This document shows positions 22,236-32,665 of a stretch of DNA of 64,000 nucleotides, piece after piece. Source of the DNA: Vombatus ursinus (taxonomy: Eukaryota > Chordata > Mammalia > Diprotodontia > Vombatidae); the NCBI RefSeq assembly GCF_900497805.2, contig NW_020953950.1:830200-894199 (forward strand), given 5' to 3'. The notes under the pieces are model-generated. The model did no database searches. It worked only from the letters and a program-made list of their open reading frames with translations, and was not told the DNA's origin. Each line of letters begins with the position of its first letter. The stretch's first letter is position 1. A program made the position numbers and the translations under genes.

Positions 22236-23110
22236 TCTAGTCATATTATCATCTTCCTAGTTTGGGTTCTAATTACTATTGCATTAACCTCCTAGTTGAC
22301 CTTCCTACTTTCTCCACCCCACTCAATCCATTTCTTATTCCACTTCCAGCATTAATAAATAAATAAAGAAATAAACATTTATGAAGTGCCTACTGTGTAC
22401 CAGGCACTGTTTGAAGTGTTGAGTATATAAAACCAGGCAAAAAAAAAATAGCCCCTGCCCTCAAGGAGCTTACAATCTAATGGTGGAGAAAGTATGCAAA
22501 TAAATATACAAAGCAAGCTATGTGCATGATAAAAAGGAAATAATTAACAGAAGGTAGGCACTAGAATGATTTTTCTTCCACATAGATCTAATCACATCAT
22601 TCCTCTGCTCAACCATTTTGCCCCCAATTAATATACAAACTGTTTTGTCTGCCATCCGAGCAGCAATACGATCTACCTCTCCCTACCTTTCCAGGATTAT
22701 CTCATTTTGCTCCTCTCTGTGCTCTGTATGCCATAGTCAAACTAAACTACTCTCTGTTCCCTGCATGTGAGCCATATTTTCCCACCCTCATATCTTTGCT
22801 GACACTGTTCCTGATGCCTAGAATGCCCTTCTTTCCCCTTTGCTAAATTCCTCCTCATCCTATAAAGTGCAACCCAAGTGGTTGCTCTTCCAGGAAGCCT
22901 TCCCTGATCCCTCATCAGTAATTCCCTTCTCCTTGAGAGCTCCCATAGCAATTTGGACCTCACTATTGCCCTGATGATATAATATTGTACAGTGTAGTTA
23001 CCCTGTGTGTGTGACTTATCTTTCTACTCGTTTTCTTCCTGAGATCAGGGATTGTGTCTTATCTCCACTTTGTACTTGTCCCGCTCAAAGCACGGTGGCA
23101 CCAAAAATAT
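22236..23110 (+). mobile_element. L2 LINE 3' region interrupted by an opposite-strand L2
   Basis: Classical L2 order: AATCACATCATTCCTCTGCT, CTTCCAGGAAGCCTTCCCTG, then GATCAGGGATTGTGTCTTAT. Interrupted at 22345-22575 by a minus-strand L2 3' end (CTACTGTGTACCAGGCACTG, CTGCCCTCAAGGAGCTTACA). Confidence 0.85.
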
Positions 23111-23429
23111 GAGTTTAATTTAAGATTAGATCAGAACTCATGCCTTCAAATGAGCTTGGGAGCCAGCCTTAAATTCTCACTCTGGAACTCTTGACCCAAA
23201 CAGTTGGGGAACTAATGACTTCATCCTCAAGAACTGTCTGCAGGCAGTGCCATTTGGGGTGACTCAAGAAAGTTGAGTCCAGATGACCACACCTCAAATG
23301 GCATGCCCAGTAGAGGGACAAGGTGGTAAGCAGGAAACAACACTGCATTTAGGTGTCAGTTCAATTCAATGAATTGCTCTTCCAGTGAACCTCCAAACAC
23401 AATGCAATAACACACAAAATGGGAATTGC

Positions 23430-24180
23430 TTTGTCTTTGGAATCTGAAGACCTGGGTTCAAATCCTGCCCCTGAAGCTTACTCCCTGCATGCCCTTGGAC
23501 AAGGTCCTTAAACTGCTCTGACTTTGGTTTCCTCGTTTGTAAAATGAGGAGATCAGATGAGAAGAGGACTATGAAAAAGTCTGGAGTGTAGCCTTGAGAG
23601 CCCTTCTGAGGGATGAAGTCCAGGGCTGGAATGAGCTTCTGGGATGAAGAAGTTTCTGGAGCCTGAGAGAGAAGGCCTGCAGGGCATCAACTCAGCTTTT
23701 CCTCACCCCAGGCCTGGCATTCTGTCCACTGTGCCACCTAGCTGCCCTGTGTCCAATAATACGCATGTAACTAATACACATATATTAGGGATTCATGCTG
23801 GTGATGTTTTTTACTGTCAATGAATCAGTCAACAACAAGTATTTATTAAGTGTTTACTATGTGCCAGGCACTGTGCCGAGTGCTGGGAGTACAAAGAAAG
23901 ATAAAAACATGGTGCTTTCCTTTAAGCAATTCTAAAGGAGCTAAGATTGTTAGGCAATCAGTCAACAAGCACTCTATGTGCCAGTTCAAATCCGGCCTCA
24001 GACAATTACGCTTTGTGGGACCCAGGGCAAGTCACTCAGCCTTTTTGCCTCAGTTTCCTCTTCTGTAAAACGAGTTGGAGAAGGAAATGTCAAATTGCTC
24101 CAGTACCTCTGCTAAGAAAACCCTAAATGGGGGTCACAAACAGTTGGACATGACTGATAAATGACAGAAAAACAACAAAA
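23430..24180. repeat. CORE-SINE, SINE fragments and L2 tail
   Basis: 23430-23590 plus CORE-SINE. 23695-23745 minus fragment of the tRNA-headed SINE head. 23818-23960 minus L2 tail (CTATGTGCCAGGCACTGTGC). 23978-24180 5'-truncated plus SINE with RTE tail. Confidence 0.8.
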
Positions 24181-24274
24181 AAATCATTGGACCACTAATT
24201 GTGTCTATTTAAAAACCTACATGGAAAATAGAAATTTAAAAAGAATCAGATACATATGAAGTGACATTTGATCC

Positions 24275-24845
24275 AAGAGTCAATAGGGAGCCATTGGAGT
24301 TTATTGAGAAGGGGAATGACCTGATTAGACCCTTGTTTTAGGAAGATCTCTTCCTGGCAGCTGATCGGAGGATGGAGTAGAGGGGGGTGGGGAGAGGCTG
24401 GAAGCAGGGAAAGCAAAGAGGGTTGAGTTATGGTGGGGACTCGAGTGTGAATAGAAAGAAGGTGACCTATGAAAGAAATGCAAGGAAGGTGGTGATGAAA
24501 CGTGACAACTGTTTGGTTATGGGGGTAAGCAAGAAAGGAATCGATAAGGTTGCCAAAGTTGTTAACTAAAGTGACTGGAAGGGTGTGTGTCGGGGTGTTC
24601 GTAATAGAAGCAGGGAAGTGAAGAAGAGAGGGGGAGGGAGGGAGGAGAACAATAATGAGTTCTATTTTCATAATGAGTTTGAGGTTTGTCCCTACTGTAG
24701 ATATTTTCAAAAATATGTTAAGGCTTCTGAAGGAAATTTCCAAAGAGGAATTTCAAAAATTCTCAGAAATTACAATCTCAGTAGAAGTACAGTCTCACAA
24801 GGAGAAAAGAAGAAGGAGGAGGAGAAGGGGGAGGGGGAGGGGTAG
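24275..24845. mobile_element. L2 fragment (minus) and GA-rich tract
   Basis: 24275-24640 is reverse-complement L2 (GGGAGCCATTGGAGTTTATT, TTAGGAAGATCTCTTCCTGG). 24785-24845 is purine-rich simple sequence. Confidence 0.7.
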
Positions 24846-24851
24846 AAAAGT

Positions 24852-25065
24852 CACATTTATTAAGCACCTACTAGATGCTGAGCATGTGCTAAGTGCTTTA
24901 CAAATTATTATCTTGATTAACCCTCACAACAACCCTGAGAGGTAGATGCTATTGATATTCCCATTTTACAGTTGAGGAAACTGAGGTAGACAGAGGTGAA
25001 GTGATTTTCCCAAGGTCACAAAACTAATAAATGTCTGAGGTGATATTTGAACTCAGGTATTTTTG
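24852..25065 (-). repeat. CORE-SINE (MIR/THER type)
   Basis: CATTTATTAAGCACCTACTA, CAACAACCCTGAGAGGTAGA, CATTTTACAGTTGAGGAAAC. Confidence 0.88.
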
Positions 25066-25269
25066 GATGAATAAGTTCTGGTGTGTTTTGCATAGAGGAG
25101 ATGTTTTGGGAGTATAGACAGAGTGTGCTAGCTTGGTGGACTACGAGATCTGGTTTCTAGGTCTGGCTCTGTCATTCATTTTCAGTAAGGTCTTAGGTAA
25201 CCACCAGAGGAACCATTTAATGTGTGACTCTCCATCTGTGGGTTTCAATTTTATATTTGTGAAATGAGG

Positions 25270-25395
25270 AAGCTGGACTGGACAACCATTAAAGCTTCTC
25301 CCCATTCTGATGTTCCGTGTTCTAAGGCCCCTTCCCACTTTGAAATCCTACATTCTAAAGGCCCTCCCTGTCCCCCAGGTCTAATATTTGGTCAT
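25270..25395. repeat. Minisatellite array 6 (about 3-4 units) on a MIR
   Basis: A plus-strand MIR (about 25110-25290) runs into diverged units such as CATTCTGATGTTCCGTGTTC and GGCCCCTTCCC. Same tail-derived pattern as the larger arrays. Confidence 0.6.
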
Positions 25396-25399
25396 TCTT

Positions 25400-26350
25400 T
25401 TCAAAGGAAAAATAGCGTACCTAAGGTACCATTATCATAGGAGAAGCCAAAAATGAAACATCACCTATTTCCTCATAATTCAAACAATACAAGAAAATCC
25501 TGGCAGATTAAAATGCTTAACAACCTGTAGAGAAAAAAAAGTGAGTCTCTGATGGATTTTAGACTTAGAAAAGCATGGTGAAAAAGATAGGCTGTGATGA
25601 TGGTTGTTTGCAGTAGACCCAGGGGTATGCTGGTAAATGTTTCGCAATTGGCTCTCCAAATAGGCTGGACACCTTTTCCAGTTTAATCTCCTTTATTAGA
25701 TTTTTCTCCATCACTCTTTTAAGTCTAGGCAATAAAAAAAACCAAAAAAACTCATCCAATAAATCAAACCATGATTTGTAGCATTTGCCAATTTCTGAAG
25801 TGTAAATTATCACATTGAAAATTTAACAACCAGCTCTTCTGAGCACAGCTGAGTAGGCTTTTAGTTATTCCTGCAAGAAAAACTCTAATATGGGATCAAA
25901 GAGATTCCTAAATACTACCTCCTCCACAAAGATTTTTCCTGGCTTAGTGGAAGTGATCTCTCCACATCTGGTCATTTACTATTTGGTCTTCCTTTTATGC
26001 CCCTTTTATGAGGAGGCTAGGTGGTACAAAGGCAGCTAGGTAGCGAAGTGGATTAGAGCACCAGACCTGGAGTCAGGAAGACCTTCATTCAAATCCAGCC
26101 TCAGACACTTACTGTGTGACTCAGGGCAAGTCACTTAACTCTGTTTGCCTCAGTTTCTTCATCTGTAAAATGAGCTAGAGAAGGAAATGGCAAACTAGTT
26201 CAGTACCTTTGCCAAGAAACCCTCAAATGAGGTCACAGAGTTGGACGTGACTGAACAATAATAACAACAGACCTCTGTTTATGAACTCAGCATATTCCAT
26301 TTTGTATCTTATCTCATCATATCTATTAAGACTGCAAACTCCCTGAAAGT
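25400..26350. repeat. Unclassified intron, L2 fragment, full-length SINE
   Basis: 25401-25900 holds nothing recognised. 25905-26000 and 26272-26350 look like one L2 fragment split by a plus-strand tRNA-headed SINE at 26025-26272 (AAGGCAGCTAGGTAGCGAAG). Confidence 0.7.
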
Positions 26351-26384
26351 AAATGTGACTATTTGTGGAATGAATGAATACCAG

Positions 26385-27025
26385 ATGACAGGCAGAATGA
26401 TGTAATGGAAAGAATTCAAGTCCTGATTGAGAATCAGGGAAGAATCCTGCCTCTGACGTTTACTGGCATCTGAGCCCTGGTCTCCTCATCTGTAAAATGG
26501 AGGTAATAATATCTGCTATAACTCCCTCACAAGGTTTGTTATGAGAATCAGATGAGATGATGTTTGCAAAGTGTTTTGTAAGCCTTAAGTTACTATGTAA
26601 AATCAGCTATTTTTATGACAATAATAATAATGATGACATGCAGAGCCCATGGGGCATAGTCAATAGAGTGCTGACTTAGGAATCAGAAAGACCTGAGTTC
26701 AACTCTAGCCTCAGACACTTACTAGCTAAACGACCACAGGTGGGTCACTTAAAGTTTATGGGTGTCATATTCCTTATCTGTAAAATGAGGCAGTGGGACC
26801 ACATGCTCTGCTAAGGTACTTTTGAGCCCTTTATTCAGCATGGCATGATAGAAAGCATATTGCATCTGGAATCAGAAGACCTGAGTTCGAATGCTGCCTC
26901 TGATGCTTCCTCCCTATGAGACCTTGGGAAAGTAACAACTTTCTGGAGCCTCAGTTTGCTCATCTCTAAAATAACAAAGATGGTCTAGATGGCCACTAAG
27001 GTCCCTTAAGTTATAGTTAGGTTGC
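26385..27025 (+). repeat. Three successive CORE-SINEs
   Basis: 26385-26625, 26648-26835 and 26840-27025, each with a GAGTTCAA-type B box and a CTGTAAAATG-type CORE. Confidence 0.8.
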
Positions 27026-27039
27026 CATCTGTGTTGGAG

Positions 27040-27430
27040 GGGAGAGTTAATAAGTCAGGTCAAGTCAACAGACTTCATTGAGAATTTCTTTTGCACTGGG
27101 CAATGTTCTAAGAGCTGAAGATACAAAGAAGGGCCAAAAAAAAAAAATACCGCCAAACCCAATCCAAAGGAACAGTCTAATTGCAGAGACAACATGTGAA
27201 CAGCTATGTACAAACAAGATATACACAGGACAGGCAGGGATAATAAACAGAGGGTAGCTGCCAGCAAAAAGAGGGATCAGGAAAGTGCTTCTTTTAAACG
27301 AACACAGAGGCTCTCCCTCTTCCAGAGGCTGCCCTGGAGAGTCAAAGACAAAAATGAACCATTCCCTGACCTCAGGGAGCCTACTTTTTATCGGGGGACA
27401 CAATCAGGAGAATGTGTACTGAAATCTATA
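27040..27430 (-). repeat. L2 3' end fragments
   Basis: GGCAATGTTCTAAGAGCTGA, AGAGACAACATGTGAACAGC, then CTGACCTCAGGGAGCCTACT. Confidence 0.7.
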
Positions 27431-28307
<877 letters not shown>

Positions 28308-28337
28308 TTAATTTAGTTAGGAAAAAAGGGCAGTCTT

Positions 28338-29197
28338 TTTTCTTTTTTCTTTTTTTTTTTGTATTGGACCCAAAGAGTATCTTGTTTAATGGATTCATTT
28401 TTTGAACATGGTAACTCATTAGGCTTATGTGGCACAGTGTTCCTTTACTGTTTCCCCTTTCAATATTTACTTCCACAAGATTTTGAATTCCAAATTTTCT
28501 TCCCATCTCATCCCTCCCCCCACCCCAAGATGGCATGCATTCTGTATACCCCTTCCCCTAATCTGCCCTCCCTTCTATCTCACCCCCCCACCTTCTCTTA
28601 TCCCCTTCCCTTTCTATTTTCCTGTATGGCAGGATAGATTTCTATACCCCATTTCCTGTATTTCTTATTTCCCAGTTGCGCGTGAAAACAATTTGTTTTT
28701 AACATGTGTTTTTAAAACTTTGGGTTCCAAATTTTCTCTCTTCCTCTCTCCCCACCCACCCTCATTGAAAAGGCAAGCAACTCGATACAGGTTACACATG
28801 TGTAGTCATGCAAAACACTTCCATAGTAGTCATGGTGTGAAAAACTAAGTATATTTCACTTCATCCTATCCTGCCCCCCATTTATTCTATTCTCTCTTTT
28901 GACCCTGTCCCTCCTCAGAAGTGTTTGCTTCTGATTACCCCCTCCCCAGGTCTGCCCTCCCTTCTATCATCCCCCTGCTCTCTTGTCCCCTTCCCCCCCA
29001 CCCCCCACCCCCGTTTTCCTGTAGGGTAAGATAGATTTCCATACCCAAGTGAGTGTGTATGTTATTCCCTCCTTAAGACAAATCTGATGAGAATAAGATT
29101 CACTCATTCCTTCTCACCTTCCCTGTTTCCCCTCCACTGTAAAAGCCTTTTCTTATCTGTTTTATGTGAGATAATTTACCCCATTCTACCTCTCTGA
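28338..29197 (-). mobile_element. LINE insertion with target duplication beside FHAD1 exon 2
   Basis: A T-rich left end (poly(A) of a minus-strand element) and a C/T-rich body. Bounded by GAAAAAxGGGCAGTCTT at about 28321-28337 and 29197-29213, a target-site duplication of about 15 bp. Inside, two related blocks (about 28550-28655 and 28945-29050, both TCTGCCCTCCCTTCTATC...GATAGATTTCxATACCC) suggest an internal tandem duplication. Family probably L1 or related; not certain. Confidence 0.7.
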
Positions 29198-29364
29198 AAA
29201 AGGGCAGTCTTGAAATTACTCAGTAGTACATTATTTTGGTCAACTAGATTCTACCACACAGTAATATTTATGAGGTCCAGAGTCTAGCACTTGTGGAAGT
29301 TGTCAAAGAGGGAAGAGATTGTGACTTGGCTAAATTACAATTGCATTCTTGGTATAGTATGAGG

Positions 29365-29885
29365 TAGGGCAGAGGTACTCAAAGTGTGGTCTGTGGACCC
29401 TGGGGGTCCCTGAGACCCTTTCAGGGGGTCTGAGAGGTCAAAACTATTTTTATAATATTTTGAGTTGAATCATTTTTCAGTCCTGTATGACTCTTCGTGA
29501 TCTCATTTTGGGATTTTCTTGGACAAAATATTGGAGTGGTTTGCCATTTCCTCCTCCAGTTCATTCTACAGATGAGGAAACTGAGGCAAAAAGGGTTAAG
29601 TGACTTGCTCAGAGTCACACAGCAAGTAAGTGACTTGGGCTAGATTTGAACTCAGAAAGAGAAGTCTTCCTGACTTTAGGCCCAGTGCTCTACCCACTGC
29701 AACACCCAGCTGGCCTTCATAATAATACCAAGACATTATTTACCTATTAAAATCCTCCTGCCTTTTCCAACTACCTATCTGTATGCTGTCAGTTTTTCTC
29801 TTATACTTCAACCAAAACAACATATAAGTTTTGAATACAAAAGCAGATTAGAGAATCCAGTTATTTTCTATGAAGCCAGACATTA
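29365..29885 (+). mobile_element. hAT (Charlie-type) element split by a SINE
   Basis: 29365-29460 (GTACTCAAAGTGTGGTCTGT, GGTCAAAACTATTTTTATAA) continues at 29720-29885 (ACCAAGACATTATTTACCTA). The gap is a minus-strand tRNA-headed SINE. Same family as 8098-8605. Confidence 0.78.
29462..29716 (-). repeat. tRNA-headed SINE inserted in the Charlie-type element
   Basis: GAGTTGAATCATTTTTCAGT through CAGAGTCACACAGCAAGTAA to ACCCAGCTGGCC. Confidence 0.88.
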
Positions 29886-30120
29886 ATGAGATCAACCAAT
29901 CAATCAATAAATCAAACATTTATTAAGCACCTACTATGTGCTAGACACCTGGTGATAAGCTATCAGAAATACAAAATGAGGCAAAGACCCTGCCCCGAAG
30001 GAGCTTGTAATCAAGCTGAGAAGACAACATGTAAACAAATATGTGTGTATGTATACATATATAAAGCAAGTTACAGACAGGATAAATAGGAGGTAATTAA
30101 CAGAGGGGAGGCCCTAGAAC
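29886..30120 (-). repeat. L2 3' end abutting the TRIM A-tract
   Basis: AACATTTATTAAGCACCTAC, CCCCGAAGGAGCTTGTAATC. It stops exactly where the TRIM poly(A)-like tract begins, as if the TRIM copy had landed in it. Confidence 0.78.
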
Positions 30121-30564
30121 TTTTTTTTTCCACAGTAAATGCTAGAATTTATTTCATTTTATATTAAATAGGGCTCAAAGGAAGGTTTAGCGCAATTCAA
30201 GGGGTAAAAGGACTGGACAAAATTGAAATCTATCAACCTCACAGGGCTGTGATGAATTCTAGGGAGAAAATGAAACATGACAGAACCAGAGTGCTCATGT
30301 AAGTTTTTTTTTATTTACTGCTGAAACAAGATTGGTTCATTGTGAAAATTGATGGACTGGATCAATTGAGGATAAGAGTACAAAACAGTTGGGAATGAGC
30401 TCCTTCAGCTTGCAATGTGGAAGGCAAGTCTCCACTAGTGAGCAGAGAGCTGTCTCCTTCATCATAAAGTAACTGACGATCATCCTCTTGCAGGGAAGGC
30501 TGGAAACTGAAGGACCACAGCCAGGGAGCCTAGTGGTGGGTTGGGATTCCTCCTGGAGAGATGC
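30121..30564 (-). terminator. TRIM 3' UTR with poly(A) signal and A-tract
   Basis: Reading on from the stop codon there are about 430 nt without a recognised repeat. Then come AATAAA (plus strand TTTATT, 30148-30153) and, 18 nt later, a run of nine A (plus strand T at 30121-30129) that abuts an L2 fragment. Signal, spacing and A-tract are what the end of a processed retrocopy would look like. An ordinary cleavage site followed by a chance A-run is also possible. Confidence 0.55.
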
Positions 30565-31953
30565 TCAGAGACAGGAATAGCAGGAAGCACAAAGATGAGA
30601 GTCCATTGGACAGAGAGTCATGGGACCAACCTTTGTTCCTGGAAGTGGGATGCCAGGAGAAAAGAAGGGTGTGACGGGTCCCGTGAAAGGAATAGAGTGG
30701 AATCTATAAATGAGGGAGTGCTGGAGAACGTTATAAAAGCCTAGAGTGCCAGAGATATATTCCAGGTACACCCCAATCCTGGGCATTCGTTTTTTTATTC
30801 GATATTTCAATGATCCGGGATAGGTTTGCAAATAGTAATCCTCTTCTTTCTTGTTACAGTGAAGCAGGAACACAGAGTCATAGGCATTCATATTCCTATC
30901 CCTTTTCCTCCTCAAGTTGGGAGTATAGATCCCCAGCATCCATTCAGGTAGTTGAGTCACATCCACCTCCCAGTACTGTCTGCCCGAGCTGAAGGCCTGT
31001 GTAGCAAGGACCGCGTGGAAAGCACAGTTTTCAGGATGCCCGGACTCCACCCGCCAGCCTTCTCCAATCTTCACACTCTTCAGATCCTCAGAAACAGTCA
31101 CACAGGGACTGGCTGCTGTGGGGTCCATTGTGATGTCCACTCTGAATCGGCGGAGCATCTCTATGCTGCCAGGGATGGGATATTCCCTCAGCTCTGGGAA
31201 GACAGCCTTGACCCTTTGGGGCAACACTGCCTTACTCCTTCCCAGCAACTCCTTGACATCCTGGAGCAGCTCCACATTGGGTTGGCGACCTGCTTCCTGC
31301 AGCTCTAGCATGAGGTCCTGAAGGGTTTGCATGTGTTGGGATAGTCTGTCCCGGCTTGCTCTTTGCTCTTTCTTCACCCTTTCAACACACCGGAATTGTT
31401 CCTCCATTAGGAAGTGGTGCAGGTTGTTATATTCTCTTCTGATCATCGTATGCCAGTCAACAGCAGGTCTCTCCTCCTCAGCTTCCTCCAATTGCTTCTT
31501 CAAGTGACTCCGAATGTGCTGGAGCTTCTCCTTGCATTTCTTAGCAGCCTCCTCTACAGGAGAGATCTTGTGAGCCTCATGCTCTGGGCTTTGGGAACAT
31601 CTCACACAGAGCAGTGTCTGCTCATCCTCACAAAAGAGTTTGAGGACTTGCTTGTGCCTGGCACACTGGCTCTGCCCTTCAGTACTCTGCAAAAGCATGG
31701 AGCAGAGCTGTTTGCCCTGGTCAGTCAGCTGTGCTAGAAGCCCATTGACTGCCAGGAATTCTCTAAGCTGGAACACTTGCCTGCATTCAGGACAAGAGGA
31801 GGTTGCAGCACTGAGTCTCCAGCTCCAGGAGAGACATACTCTGCAAAAGCTGTGCCCACACCCGATGGTGATCGGCTCAGAGAAGTAGCTCCAACAGATG
31901 CTGCAGGTGATTTCCCTCTGCAATTCCTGCAGCACTTCTACAACAGCAGCCAT
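30565..31953 (-). CDS. Intact single-exon TRIM-family E3 ligase (RING, B-box2, coiled coil, PRY-SPRY)
   Basis: An uninterrupted frame of 462 codons plus TGA (30567-30565). The frame extends 20 codons further upstream, but those begin with GTG. The first ATG is at 31953, in a strong Kozak context (A at -3, G at +4), and gives MAAVVEVLQELQREITCSIC, a typical TRIM start. RING ligands are C17, C20, C32, H34, C37, C40, C54 and C57. The B-box2 spans about C97-H128. A coiled coil runs about 130-245. PRY-SPRY runs about 270-440, with YWEVDV (327-332), VYLEYISGTLGFYNV (395-409) and PFFSPG. The coiled-coil/linker motifs (IRREYNNLHHFL, NVELLQDVKELL) resemble the TRIM43/48/49/64/77 group, while the intronless state recalls TRIM60/TRIM75. 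I cannot name the orthologue. By family it should be a cytosolic ubiquitin ligase whose SPRY domain binds a target, often in innate defence or germ-cell and early-embryo settings. It lies in FHAD1 intron 1 on the same strand. Confidence 0.92.
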   Translation of the reverse strand: MAAVVEVLQELQREITCSICWSYFSEPITIGCGHSFCRVCLSWSWRLSAATSSCPECRQVFQLREFLAVNGLLAQLTDQGKQLCSMLLQSTEGQSQCARHKQVLKLFCEDEQTLLCVRCSQSPEHEAHKISPVEEAAKKCKEKLQHIRSHLKKQLEEAEEERPAVDWHTMIRREYNNLHHFLMEEQFRCVERVKKEQRASRDRLSQHMQTLQDLMLELQEAGRQPNVELLQDVKELLGRSKAVLPQRVKAVFPELREYPIPGSIEMLRRFRVDITMDPTAASPCVTVSEDLKSVKIGEGWRVESGHPENCAFHAVLATQAFSSGRQYWEVDVTQLPEWMLGIYTPNLRRKRDRNMNAYDSVFLLHCNKKEEDYYLQTYPGSLKYRIKKRMPRIGVYLEYISGTLGFYNVLQHSLIYRFHSIPFTGPVTPFFSPGIPLPGTKVGPMTLCPMDSHLCASCYSCL

Positions 31954-32039
31954 TCTTCTCTCTCCAGTTGCTTCTTTTCTGCAGCAACAGAGAGGCAGAG
32001 ACTTCAGCTCCACTCCAGGCAGTGTGTGTGAGGGGCAGG

Positions 32040-32374
32040 GTGCTCTCCTTTTATAGGAGGTAGCCCCACCCCTTCAGGGCCTTCCAGAGAAGGTGTCAAC
32101 TCCCCTGGCCTGGAATCCTGCAGTTTAACCTGTTAACTCTTGCTGGTTGCAGCACTCCTGAGGCCTTCAGAGTCCACGCTTCTGGTTGACTCCTTTGGAT
32201 GGACATGTTTCACCAAGCTGAGAGAGCCCCTGTGTCTATAAGGAAGAATGCTATGAAAACATGGAGGCTTAACTCAATGGATTTTCTTTCTTTTTTTTTT
32301 AACAGTGAAAACTGTCTTAATTGAGTGCGAGCGCTCATGCACACACGCACACACACAATGAAAACTTAAAATAA
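32040..32374. other. TRIM upstream region
   Basis: 32080-32270 is unique sequence upstream of the TRIM promoter. 32290-32374 is A/T-rich with a short (CA)n at about 32338-32357. Confidence 0.5.
32049..32072 (-). promoter_or_regulatory. TATA box and CACCC/KLF-type box of the TRIM gene
   Basis: On the minus strand CTATAAAAG (TATAAAA at 32055-32049) sits about 100 bases before the ATG, which predicts a start near 32020-32027 and a 5' UTR of about 70 nt. Just upstream is GGGGTGGGG (plus strand CCCCACCCC, 32064-32072), an Sp/KLF-type site. Correct order and spacing support a real core promoter. Confidence 0.6.
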
Positions 32375-32665
32375 TTAAAATAAAATAAAGCACAAAATTG
32401 CTCTCCAGAAAGGTTGGATCAGTTCACAATTTCATCAACGATGTATTAGTATTCCGATTTTCCCACATCTTCTCCAATATTTATCATTTTTCTATTTTAT
32501 CATGTTAGCCAATCTGATAGGTGTGATGTGGTACTTCAGAGTTATTTTGATTTGCATTTCTCTAATCAATAGTGATTTAGAACATTTTTCATATGACTAG
32601 AGACAGCTTTAATTTCTTCCTCTGAAAACTCCCTGTTCATATCCTTTGACCATTTATCAATTGGG
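32375..32665 (-). mobile_element. L1 LINE fragment (ORF2 end)
   Basis: AATTGCTCTCCAGAAAGGTT, GATAGGTGTGATGTGGTACT, ATTTGCATTTCTCTAATCAA and TTCATATCCTTTGACCATTT are the reverse complement of the conserved end of L1 ORF2. Confidence 0.85.

Noticed and set aside
24246-24743. 165-codon minus-strand frame
   Set aside because: Lies across an L2 fragment and GA/CT-rich DNA. Pro/His/Leu-rich low complexity.
31954-32013. 20-codon N-terminal extension of the TRIM frame
   Set aside because: The frame's upstream start is GTG. The first ATG, in strong Kozak context and at the normal TRIM N-terminus, is 31953. The extension overlaps the predicted 5' UTR.
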